This document shows positions 52,180 through 59,929 of a stretch of DNA of 64,000 nucleotides, in pieces; position 1 is the first letter of the stretch, and every line of letters starts with the position of its first letter. The notes under the pieces are model-generated. The model made no database searches. It saw only the letters and a program-made list of their open reading frames with translations, and was not told the DNA's origin. A program made the translations under genes and the position numbers. The stretch is taken from assembly GCA_020636435.1 (NCBI GenBank), contig JACJXX010000002.1, positions 682,001-746,000 on the forward strand, given 5' to 3'. Source of the DNA: Lewinellaceae bacterium. Its GTDB lineage: Bacteria; Bacteroidota; Bacteroidia; Chitinophagales; Saprospiraceae.

Positions 52180-52312
52180 GGCCGTGTAAATGTGTAAATG
52201 TGCTAAAGTGTAAATGAAGCCAACATAGGAGCAACTCTCAGGCAGCCCCATCGCACAGGCCTCTTTTACACGCTTACACGTTTACACTTTTACACGTTTA
52301 CACTTTTACACA
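52180..52312. repeat. Octamer array pair before the nucleotidase gene
   Basis: GTGTAAAT units (52184-52215) and the complementary TTTACACG/TTTACACT units (52263-52312) enclose a unique centre. This gives a loose hairpin with the gene start 7 bp beyond. Confidence 0.8.
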
Positions 52313-52318
52313 AATGAA

Positions 52319-52855
52319 ATGCAAAGAATAGCCATTGACATGGACGAGGTCATCGCAGATGTGATGCCTAAATTTCACGAGCTCTACGAACAGCGGTTCG
52401 GCAAGCGCCTGGCGCGGGAAGCGTACTGGGGAAAAAAGGTTTACGAAATTCCCGGTGCGGAGTATGTGCGGGAAGCCATTTACGAAAAGGGCTTTTTCCA
52501 GGATTTGCCCGTGATGCCGGGAAGCCGGGAGGGGATTAAAGAGCTGATGGAAAATTACGAAATCTTCATCGTGACCGCCGCCATGGAGTTTCGCAATTCC
52601 TTTGAAGATAAATACGACTGGATGAGGGAGCACTTCCCTTTCATTCACTGGAAAAATATCGTTTTCTGCGGCGATAAAAGTATCGTCCAGGCTGATTATA
52701 TGATCGATGACCACGCTTTCAACCTGGAAAATTTTCCGGGTAAAGCCCTGTTGTACACTGCTTCGCATAACGTGCACGAAACGCGCTTCCGCCGCGCCGA
52801 CAACTGGGAGGAGGTGATGGCTTATTTTCGGAAGGAGAGGGAGGGGCGGGGGTAG
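52319..52855 (+). CDS. 5'(3')-deoxyribonucleotidase (NT5C family, HAD fold)
   Basis: 178 residues. HAD motif I I-A-I-D-M-D-E-V-I-A-D (Asp nucleophile and general acid), motif II I-F-I-V-T-A-A-M, lysine region C-G-D-K-S-I-V and motif III Y-M-I-D-D-H. The size and D-M-D-E-V-I form fit cytosolic 5'(3')-deoxyribonucleotidases, which dephosphorylate dNMPs. It follows the pump gene but is unrelated in role. A large repeat array begins right after it. Confidence 0.88.
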   Translation: MQRIAIDMDEVIADVMPKFHELYEQRFGKRLAREAYWGKKVYEIPGAEYVREAIYEKGFFQDLPVMPGSREGIKELMENYEIFIVTAAMEFRNSFEDKYDWMREHFPFIHWKNIVFCGDKSIVQADYMIDDHAFNLENFPGKALLYTASHNVHETRFRRADNWEEVMAYFRKEREGRG

Positions 52856-52859
52856 AGCC

Positions 52860-54366
52860 GGGGAATGGACGGGGCTTTTCGGTGTACGGTGTACGAGCTG
52901 GAATATAGCTGAGTGGTGTACGATGTACGGGGCTGGAAAGGGGCTTTTCGGTGTACGGTGTACGAGCCGGAGCAGAGCTGAGTGGTGTACGGTGTACGGG
53001 GCTGGAAAGGGGCTTTTCGGTGTACGGTGTACGAGCCGGAGCAGAGCTGAGTGGTGTACGGTGTACGGGGCAGGCCAGCCCCAGCCCGTACACCATACAC
53101 AGCACTGCTGCTTTAACCCAGGTACTGTACATCGACACGACTCCGTACCAGCCCCAGCCCGTACACCGTACACAGCGCCATACCAGCCCCAGCCCGTACA
53201 CCGTACACAGCGCCACCAGCCCCAGCCCGTACACCGTACACAGCGCCAGGTACCAGCCCCAGCCCGTACACCGTACACACAGCGCCAGGCCAGCCAGCCC
53301 CAGCCCCGTACACACTGCACACAGCGCCAGGTACCAGCCCCAGCCCGTACACCGTACACACACGCCAGCCACCAGCCCCAGCCCGTACACCGTACACAGC
53401 GCCAGCCCAGCCCCAGCCCGTACACCGTACACAGCGCCAGGCCAGCCCCAGCCCGTACACCGTACACAGCGCCAGGCCAGCCCCAGCCCGTACACCGTAC
53501 ACAGCGCCAGCCCAGCCCCAGCCCCACACCGTACACACGCCCCAGCCAGCGCCCAGCCCAGCCCGTACACCGTACACAGCTCCAGGCCAGCCCCAGCCTG
53601 TACACCGTACACAGCGCCACCCCAGCCCCAGCCCGTACACCGTACACAGCGCCAGGCCCAGCCCCAGCCTGTACACCGTACACAGCGCCAGCCAGCCCCA
53701 GCCCGTACACTGCACACAGCCAGCCCAGTACCAGCCCCAGCCGTACACCGTACACACAGCCAGGCCAGCCCCAGCCCGTACACCGTGCACAGCTCCAGTA
53801 CCAGCCCCAGCCCGTACACCGTGCACACAGCGCCAGCCCCAGCCCCAGCCTGTACACACCGTACACAGCGCCACCAGCCCCAGCCTGTACACCGTACACA
53901 GCCCATACCAGCCCCAGCCCGTACACCGTACACAGCGCAGCACCAGCCCCAGCCCCCCTACACCGTACACAGCGCCAGCCAGCCCCAGCCCGTACACCGT
54001 ACACAGCAGCATACCAGCCCCAGCCTGTACACCGTACACAGCGTACATACCAGCCCCAGCCCGTACACCGTACACAGCGCAGCCAGCCCAGCCCCAGCCT
54101 GTACACCACACACACACACGCGCCAGGCAGCCCCAGCCCCGTACACCGTACACAGCGCCAGGCCAGCCCCCCCAGCCCGTACACCGTACACAGCTCCAGT
54201 AAGCCCCAGCCCGTACACCGTACACAGCGCCAGGCCAGCCCCAGCCCCGTACACCGTACACAGCGCCAGGCCAGCCCCAGCCCGTACACCGTACACAGCG
54301 CCAGGCCAGCCCCAGCCCGTACACCGTACACAGCGCCAGGCCAGCCCCAGCCCGTACACCGTACAC
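52860..54366. repeat. 1.5-kb GTACAC tandem array with an orientation switch
   Basis: From about 53090 to 54366, some 35 imperfect copies of a 30-40 bp unit built from CCAGCCCCAGCC plus GTACACCGTACACAGCG. Linkers between units vary by 1-6 bp (GCCAGG, GCCATA, GCCACC). To the left (52880-53068) the complementary motif GTGTACGGTGTACG repeats with a different partner (GAGCCGGAGCAGAGC, GGGGCTGGAAAGG), so orientation flips at about 53070. Long P-, A- and T-rich frames on both strands are artefacts. It is not CRISPR: the unit is not separated by unique spacers. Confidence 0.9.
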
Positions 54367-54424
54367 AACTCCGCTCCGCCCATGTCCCCCAAACTCCTTA
54401 CCTTCGGCAGAAATTGTTTGGAGT

Positions 54425-54835
54425 ATGCAATGGAACTGGGAAAAATTCTGGGGCCTGTTTCAGATGAAAGCCAGGTTTGCCATGACCGGAGCGGTGGCAA
54501 CGACGGTGGATTACGTCATCTACCTGTTGCTGGTTGGCCGCCTTTTTTCGCCGGTGGTGTCCAACATCATCTCGTACTCCTGCGGCATGGTCATCAACTT
54601 TGTATTGCAGAAGCGTTTTGTTTTTGTATTGCAAGGGTCGGCCTACCGGGCTTTTCTGCTCTCCCTCATGGTTTCGATGGGAGGAATGGCGCTGAGCACC
54701 GGCATTATTTACGGCCTGACTCAAATGGATTTTTTTAACCATCACCAGTACATCACCAAGTTGTGCGCAACCGGGGTGGTGTTCTTTTACAATTTTTACC
54801 TGAAGCGATATGTTTTTGAACGAAAATTTATCTAA
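54425..54835 (+). CDS. GtrA-family membrane protein
   Basis: 136 residues with four transmembrane helices: F-A-M-T-G-A-V-A-T-T-V-D-Y, V-S-N-I-I-S-Y-S-C-G-M-V-I-N-F, a third hydrophobic run, and the terminal K-L-C-A-T-G-V-V-F-F-Y-N-F-Y. The G-A-V-A-T-x-V-D-Y and N-F-x-x-x-K-R-F-V-F motifs are those of GtrA. Such proteins help flip lipid-linked sugars for polysaccharide or teichoic acid decoration. Its stop overlaps the region upstream of TolC by short spacing. Confidence 0.88.
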   Translation: MQWNWEKFWGLFQMKARFAMTGAVATTVDYVIYLLLVGRLFSPVVSNIISYSCGMVINFVLQKRFVFVLQGSAYRAFLLSLMVSMGGMALSTGIIYGLTQMDFFNHHQYITKLCATGVVFFYNFYLKRYVFERKFI

Positions 54836-54854
54836 TCATCACCGACCACTAATT

Positions 54855-56189
54855 ATGAAGGCATTTCACCTACTCCTCGCCCTCTTCCTGTTGAACGCCA
54901 ACATTTTTGCGCAGCAGGAACTCAGCCTTTCCCAAGCTATTGAGACAGGCCTGCAAAACAATTACCAGATCCAGATATCGGAAGCCCGGGCGGATATAAC
55001 GGCCAACAGCAACGACTGGGGCGTAGCGGGGCGTTATCCCACCATCAACCTGACCCTCAACTCCAACAACAGCTACCGCGACCTCAGCAACCCGGGTTCG
55101 GTGCTGCGGACGAGCAACACCATCAATACCGGGCTGGCGCCGGGCGTGGAGGCCAACTGGACCATTTTCAACGGCTACCGGGTGCGTTACACTAAGGAAC
55201 AGTTGGAAGTGCAGGAGCAGCTCAGCGGCGGAGACATCAGGATTGCCGTCGAAAACACCATCCAGGGAGTCATACAGGCTTACTACAACGCCCTGGTGCA
55301 ACAGGAGCAGCTCGACGTGGTCCAGGAGGTGCTGGAGCTCTCCCGCGACCGGGTCGAATACCAGGAGTTGCGCAAGGAGTTCGGCCAGGCCAGCACCTTT
55401 GATATCCTGCAAACCCAGGACGCCTACCTCAACGATTCCACCAGCTACATCCTGCAGGGCAATACCTTTCAGACGGCCATCCGCAACCTCAACCTCAGCA
55501 TGGGCGTCGATGACCTGAACACGCCCTACCGGCTGACGGACACTTTGACTTACGACGTTGCCGATTATCAACTCGAGAACCTGCAGGAACGCATGCAGGC
55601 CAGCAACAACCAGTTGCAAAACCAGTTCGTCAACCGCGACCTGGCAGCGCTGAACACCCGCATTCAGGAATCCACCCTCTACCCTACCGTGCAGGTGCGC
55701 TCGGGACTGACGTACGACGTGGCCCTCTCCACCGGCGAGCAGCAGTTCAGCTTCGAGATGGAACCCCGGAAGCTGCCTAAAGTGGGGGCCAAGACCTTCA
55801 CCGGCTTTATCAACTTTGCCGCCACCTACCCCATCTTCGACGCCGGCGTCCGCCGCAAGCGCATCGAAAACGCCAAAACGGAAGAGCTGATCGCCCAGCA
55901 CAGCATCAGCGACCTCAAACGCAGCCTCAACAACCAACTGGCCAATACGCTGGCCACCTACAACACCCAAAAACGGCTGGTGGAAGTGACCACCGCCCTG
56001 GCCGCCAACGCCCGCCGCAACCTGGAAATCGCCGAGGAGCGCTTCCGCGGCGGCCTGATCAACTCCTTCGATTATCGCACGATCCAGGTGAGCTACATCA
56101 ACGCCTCCCAGCAGCGCCTGACAGCGCTGTTTAATTTGAAGAATACGGAGACGGAATTGATTAGGTTGATTGGGGGGTTGGTGAGGTAG
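54855..56189 (+). CDS. TolC-family outer membrane channel protein
   Basis: 444 residues from M-K-A-F-H-L-L; the frame opens at 54810. Signal peptide to about 20, then the repeated helical layout of OEP/TolC proteins: L-S-L-S-Q-A-I-E-T-G-L-Q-N-N-Y at the start and a second half beginning A-L-N-T-R-I-Q-E-S-T-L-Y-P. Closing F-R-G-G-L-I-N-S-F-D-Y marks the family. It would form a trimeric tunnel joined to the MFP/RND pair 2.7 kb upstream. The 1.5-kb array and two genes interrupt what may once have been one efflux operon. Confidence 0.9.
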   Translation: MKAFHLLLALFLLNANIFAQQELSLSQAIETGLQNNYQIQISEARADITANSNDWGVAGRYPTINLTLNSNNSYRDLSNPGSVLRTSNTINTGLAPGVEANWTIFNGYRVRYTKEQLEVQEQLSGGDIRIAVENTIQGVIQAYYNALVQQEQLDVVQEVLELSRDRVEYQELRKEFGQASTFDILQTQDAYLNDSTSYILQGNTFQTAIRNLNLSMGVDDLNTPYRLTDTLTYDVADYQLENLQERMQASNNQLQNQFVNRDLAALNTRIQESTLYPTVQVRSGLTYDVALSTGEQQFSFEMEPRKLPKVGAKTFTGFINFAATYPIFDAGVRRKRIENAKTEELIAQHSISDLKRSLNNQLANTLATYNTQKRLVEVTTALAANARRNLEIAEERFRGGLINSFDYRTIQVSYINASQQRLTALFNLKNTETELIRLIGGLVR

Positions 56190-56205
56190 GAAATACATGG
56201 GCTGA

Positions 56206-56252
56206 ATGAGTGAGTGAGTGAATGAGTGAATGAGTGAGTGAATGAATGAAAT
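56206..56252 (+). repeat. Octamer tandem array (GAATGAGT)
   Basis: Six 8-bp units of GAATGAGT and GAGTGAGT after the TolC gene. Non-coding. Confidence 0.85.
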
Positions 56253-56317
56253 AGACAAGTTTCATTCACCTTTACTACCCCAAATTCCTTATCTTGAGTA
56301 GGTTAAATAAACTTTTG

Positions 56318-56731
56318 ATGGCAAAAGATATTTTTCATATACATGTTCGAGAGGCACTTGAAAAGGATGGTTGGATAATAACAGACGACCCTTACATTCT
56401 TCGTGCGGAGGAAATAGACTATGAAGTTGACTTAGGAGCAGAAAGACTAATCGCTGCGGCCAAAGCGAACGAAAAAATTGCCGTCGAAGTAAAGAGCTTT
56501 TTGAGGCAATCCAAAGTTTATGAAATGCACAACGCTCTTGGACAGTTCAATACCTACTCCTTCGCTCTAAAATCTCAGGAACCATCACGAATTTTATACC
56601 TGGCGGTTCCAGAAAACATTTATTCGGAGTTCTTTCAGACCAAATTTATTAAGTCGCTTGTTGATTATTATGACATGAAGCTGATCGTTTTTGATCCAAG
56701 TGAAAAAAATATTGTCAGATGGAAAAAATAA
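56318..56731 (+). CDS. xisH: XisH-family protein (PD-(D/E)xK nuclease-like)
   Basis: 137 residues from the ATG at 56318. Matches XisH: M-A-K-D-I-F-H-I-H-V-R-E-A-L-E-K-D-G-W-I-I-T-D-D-P-Y, Y-E-V-D-L-G-A-E-R and I-A-V-E-V-K-S-F-L. The D...E-V-K arrangement is a PD-(D/E)xK core. XisH/XisI were named for fdxN-element excision control in Anabaena and occur in many filamentous or aggregating bacteria. AT-rich relative to TolC. Overlaps xisI by 13 bp. Confidence 0.85.
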   Translation: MAKDIFHIHVREALEKDGWIITDDPYILRAEEIDYEVDLGAERLIAAAKANEKIAVEVKSFLRQSKVYEMHNALGQFNTYSFALKSQEPSRILYLAVPENIYSEFFQTKFIKSLVDYYDMKLIVFDPSEKNIVRWKK

Positions 56732-57060
56732 GCAAATATCAAGAGGCCATTCTAGATTATCTAAATACCTATGCCAGAGAAATGTATGCCAGTGATCCAT
56801 CTGGGATAGATACGCAAATCGTCGCTGACCGGGAAGGGCATCATTACGAATTGGTGAGGATCGGATGGAGAGGCAAAAAATATGTCCACTATTGTCCGCT
56901 TCACTTTGACATTAAGAATGGCAAAGTTTGGATACAGATCAACAATACAGAAGAAATGGTAGGCGATGAATTGGTCAAAAGAGGTATTCCTAAAGAAGAT
57001 ATAGTTCTTGGTTTTCATCCTGAAGAAATGAGAAAATATACCGGATTTGCTACCGCGTAA
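56719..57060 (+). CDS. xisI: XisI-family protein
   Basis: 113 residues. XisI signatures: Y-Q-E-A-I-L-D-Y-L-N near the start, D-x-Q-I-V-A-D-R-E-G-H-H-Y-E-L-V-R-I-G-W, V-H-Y-C-P-L-H-F-D-I and K-V-W-I-Q-I-N-N-T-E. The start lies inside xisH, a coupled arrangement as in cyanobacteria. Function remains unclear in the family; the pair resembles a small nuclease-inhibitor module. Composition suggests transfer into this lineage. Confidence 0.88.
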   Translation: MEKISKYQEAILDYLNTYAREMYASDPSGIDTQIVADREGHHYELVRIGWRGKKYVHYCPLHFDIKNGKVWIQINNTEEMVGDELVKRGIPKEDIVLGFHPEEMRKYTGFATA

Positions 57061-57117
57061 ACCCACTTTATTTGTCCTAAATAACCGTCCTTTGCCCCGT
57101 CAGCAACCACAAACTAT

Positions 57118-58347
57118 ATGAACCTCTCTCTCCGCATCGCCCGCCGTTACCTCTTCGCCAAAAAATCCACCAATGCCATCAACATCATCACCGGCATTGC
57201 GGTCTTTGGTATTGCGGTGGGTTCGGCGGCCCTGGTGCTGGTGCTCTCCGTCTTCAACGGTTTCGAAGACCTCATCACCACCATGTACAGCAATTTCAAC
57301 CCGGATATCAAAGTCATCCCCGCCCGGGGCAAGACGTTCGTGGCGGATACGGTGACGCTGGAAAAGCTGCTGGCCCTGGAAGGGGTAGCACAGGTATCCC
57401 GCACGCTGGAGGAGGTCGCCTTTTTTGAATACAAAGACAATCAGGATTTCGGCACCCTGAAGGGCGTGGATGAGAACTTCAGCAAGGTCGTCGGCATCGA
57501 TACGACGGTGCGGGAAGGCGCGTACAGCTTTGAGGACAACGGGCGGCAACTGGCCATCCTCGGCCTGGGCATGCGCAACAAACTGGCGGCCAACGTCGGC
57601 GACCGCTTTACGGAAATGGGGGTTTACATGCCCAAACGAGACCAGGGCAGCGGCTTCTTCGGGCAGCAGGCACAGCCTTTCCGCCGCCGCTACATCTACC
57701 CGGGCGGTACTTTCGTCATACAACAGGAATTCGACAACCAATACGTGCTGGCCTCCCTGGAATTTGCCCGCGAACTGGTAGGCACGCAAGACGAGGTGAG
57801 CGCCCTGGAGATCAGAATGGCGCCTGGCGCCGAGGCTTCCGATGTCATCGCTTCCGTTCAGAAGGTGATGGGCAAAGATTTCGAGGTAAAGGGCCGTTAC
57901 GAGCAGGAGTCCTCCTTCCTGCGGCTGATGCAGGTAGAAAAATGGCTCAGCTACGCCATCGCCAGCCTTATGATGCTGTTGGTGGCCTTCAACATCGTAG
58001 GCGCCCTGTGGATGGTGGTGCTGGAAAAACAAAAGGACATCTCCATTCTCAAATCGATGGGCGCCTTGAACACCAGCATCCGCAATATTTTCCTCAATGA
58101 AGGGCTGCTGCTCAGCCTGCTGGGCATCAGCATGGGCTTCGCCCTGGCCATCGTCCTGTATATCCTGCAAAAGACGGTGGGCATCGTCTCTGTGCCCGGC
58201 AACTTCGTGGTGGACGCCTACCCCATCAGCATGCGCTTCATAGATTTTGTCATCGTGGCCTTCACCGTGACGGCCATTGGGGTGCTGGCTTCCGTGCCGC
58301 CGGCCCTGCGGGCAATGAAGGTATCGGCTCTGATTCGGGAGGAGTAG
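57118..58347 (+). CDS. LolC/LolE-type ABC transporter permease
   Basis: 409 residues. Four transmembrane helices in the MacB/FtsX pattern: one near 20-45 (G-I-A-V-F-G-I-A-V-G-S-A-A-L) with a large periplasmic domain, and three at about 280-400. The start L-R-I-A-R-R-Y-L-F-A-K-K-S and F-N-G-F-E are those of the lipoprotein-releasing LolC/E family. It would extract lipoproteins from the inner membrane with a LolD ATPase, not in view. The stop codon is inside the duplicated target of the composite element that follows. Confidence 0.9.
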   Translation: MNLSLRIARRYLFAKKSTNAINIITGIAVFGIAVGSAALVLVLSVFNGFEDLITTMYSNFNPDIKVIPARGKTFVADTVTLEKLLALEGVAQVSRTLEEVAFFEYKDNQDFGTLKGVDENFSKVVGIDTTVREGAYSFEDNGRQLAILGLGMRNKLAANVGDRFTEMGVYMPKRDQGSGFFGQQAQPFRRRYIYPGGTFVIQQEFDNQYVLASLEFARELVGTQDEVSALEIRMAPGAEASDVIASVQKVMGKDFEVKGRYEQESSFLRLMQVEKWLSYAIASLMMLLVAFNIVGALWMVVLEKQKDISILKSMGALNTSIRNIFLNEGLLLSLLGISMGFALAIVLYILQKTVGIVSVPGNFVVDAYPISMRFIDFVIVAFTVTAIGVLASVPPALRAMKVSALIREE

Positions 58348-58361
58348 TTTGTAACTTCTCA

Positions 58362-58512
58362 GTAACTGTTCAGCATGAGGTATGAAATACACCTGGCGCA
58401 AAATTTTGTAAGCCACCCTTCCCCTCCCGAGGGGAATGAGAAGGGGTTCCGACAGAAAAAGCCTACAAAATTTTGCGCCAGGCGTCATACAATCATGATG
58501 CTGAATAGTCAC
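58362..58512. mobile_element. MITE-like element family C, copy 2 (8-bp duplication), nested in D
   Basis: 151 bp, ends GTAACTGTTCAGCATG and CATGATGCTGAATAGTCAC. Flanked by ACTTCTCA at 58354-58361 and 58513-58520, i.e. inserted in the terminal repeat of element D. Confidence 0.93.
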
Positions 58513-58730
58513 ACTTCTCAATATATAGAATAAAACCTGTCGTCCTTACAGGACTTTAAACAGGCATATACCCCATTTACCAGGGCCTGATCCCGTTGGC
58601 AAACGGGAGCAACGACCTGTCGTCCCTACGGGCTACGGTTTACACACATCTTTACGAAATGTTGATATCCAGAGTCCCGGAGGGCTACGGTTTACACACA
58701 TCTTTACGAAATGTTGATATCCAGAGTCCC

Positions 58731-59390
58731 GGAGGGACGAAAGCTCGTTGCCAGGGCCACAGGCCCTGGTTTAAAAGCCAGGCAGCCAGAGAGTCCTGCC
58801 CCAAAGGGGCCACTGTGTGGTAAGGACGACAGATTTGCGCGATGAGAACCCGGGAAAATTGCCCCACCGGGCCCCGAATCTGTCGCTCTTACAGAGCTCT
58901 CTTGGCTTCACATAGCTATCCAGGGCCTGGCGGCCCTGGCAAGGGGCTATCATCCCTACGGGATTGAGACCAGGAGCCGCCGGGCAAAGCACTACAGTCC
59001 GGCGGCTGTCAGCCCACTGGAAAAACTGGCGTAAACTTATGTGTAAACCGTAGCCCGGAGGGACGAAAGCTCGTTGCCAGGGCCACAGGCCCTGGTTTAA
59101 AAGCCAGGCAGCCAGAGAGTCCTGCCCCAAAGGGGCCACTGTGTGGTAAGGACGACAGATTTGCGCGATGAGAACCCGGGAAAATTGCCCCACCGGGCCC
59201 CGAATCTGTCGCTCTTACAGAGCTCTCTTGGCTTCACATAGCTATCCAGGGCCTGGCGGCCCTGGCAAGGGGCTATCATCCCTACGGGATTGAGACCAGG
59301 AGCCGCCGGGCAAAGCACTACAGTCCGGCGGCTGTCAGCCCACTGGAAAAACTGGCGTAAACTTATGTGTAAACCGTAGCCCGGAGGGAC
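58731..59390 (+). repeat. 326-bp unit in two tandem copies
   Basis: Second copy starts at 59057. Both carry CCAGGGCCACAGGCCCTGG and CCAGGGCCTGGCGGCCCTGG stems and close with GTAAACCGTAGCCCGGAGGG. They differ little over the length read. Recent duplication by unequal exchange is likely. Confidence 0.9.
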
Positions 59391-59410
59391 TGGCAGCAAA
59401 ACGACATTTA

Positions 59411-59596
59411 GGCACGAGGAAAGAATAAAGTGTTCAATTATGGGGCAGTAATTTTTGTGCCAGGCAAGGCGCGAAGAATGAGGATAGCCAAAGCTACCTG
59501 AGTGATAGCCTGCCCCGCACCCGAAGGGTCGGGGAGCAACGCAGCATGGCGCAAAAAGAACAAGCCAGAATGGACAGTTTATTCTTTCGTCGTGCC
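59411..59596. mobile_element. MITE-like element family B, copy 2 (TTA duplication), nested in D
   Basis: 186 bp, ends GGCACGAGGAAAGAATAAA and CTTTCGTCGTGCC. TTA flanks (59408-59410, 59597-59599). It equals copy 1 (159 bp, reverse orientation) plus a single 27-bp hairpin insertion starting AGCCTGCCCCGCACCC after GAGTGAT. Confidence 0.92.
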
Positions 59597-59623
59597 TTAT
59601 TGAGAAGTTACGAGTAGTTTTTT

Positions 59624-59806
59624 CCGGATTCGTCTATGCCCGTCCTGGCAGGAACGTGCAAGGGCATAGACGGTAATGCCCAACTCAAGGAAGCGATGTC
59701 GACCGGCGACTCTCCTATGCCCTGCTTTGACGCTCGCCTGTCGACTATCACAAAGCCCCGGCCGGCTTAAGTTGACGACATGAGGCATAGACGGATACGT
59801 AACCGG
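59624..59806. repeat. Inverted repeat before the carboxypeptidase gene
   Basis: CCGGATTCGTCTATGCC (59624) faces GGCATAGACGGATACG (59784) with CCGG outer ends. A third CGTCTATGCC-type block lies at about 59663. No ORF; probably another small element. Confidence 0.55.
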
Positions 59807-59893
59807 CCGCGCCTGCCCGGGATGACCTGCCCAATTGGTGTCAGCTAATAGCTGAACGGGCAGATCGGCGCCTTTTGGAAGCTCAAAAAAAGT

Positions 59894-59901
59894 TATCTTC
59901 G
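59894..59901 (+). promoter_or_regulatory. Candidate -7 element for the carboxypeptidase gene
   Basis: TATCTTCG differs from TAnnTTTG at one base, with TTTTG 16 bp upstream as a -33 element. It lies 28 bp before the preferred ATG at 59930. Confidence 0.4.
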
Positions 59902-59929
59902 CCCCTCTTTTAAAATGAATTCAATTAGT

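Larger units (their letters stand above)
58351..59611. mobile_element. Composite family D element, copy 3, with nested C and B elements and tandem duplications
   Basis: Bounded by D termini GTAACTTCTC (58351) and TTATTGAGAAGTTAC (59597-59611) and by the direct repeat GAGTAGTTT (58342-58350, 59612-59620), which includes the stop codon of the preceding gene. Inside are element C at the left terminus, element B at the right, a 52-bp unit twice (58630, 58682) and a 326-bp unit twice in tandem (58731-59056, 59057-59390). Open frames inside are copies of one another and not genes. Confidence 0.88.

Noticed and set aside
53090..54366. CRISPR array
   Set aside because: Units abut with 1-6 bp linkers and no unique spacers of constant length; no cas genes.
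52298..54738. Long open frames on both strands (up to ~680 codons) rich in P, A, T, Y or G, L, V, C, W
   Set aside because: They are translations of the GTACAC tandem array; variable linkers do not keep any frame, and there is no start context or domain.
58771..59399. Two near-identical minus-strand frames of ~100-140 codons
   Set aside because: They lie in the two copies of the 326-bp duplicated non-coding unit and have no known domain.
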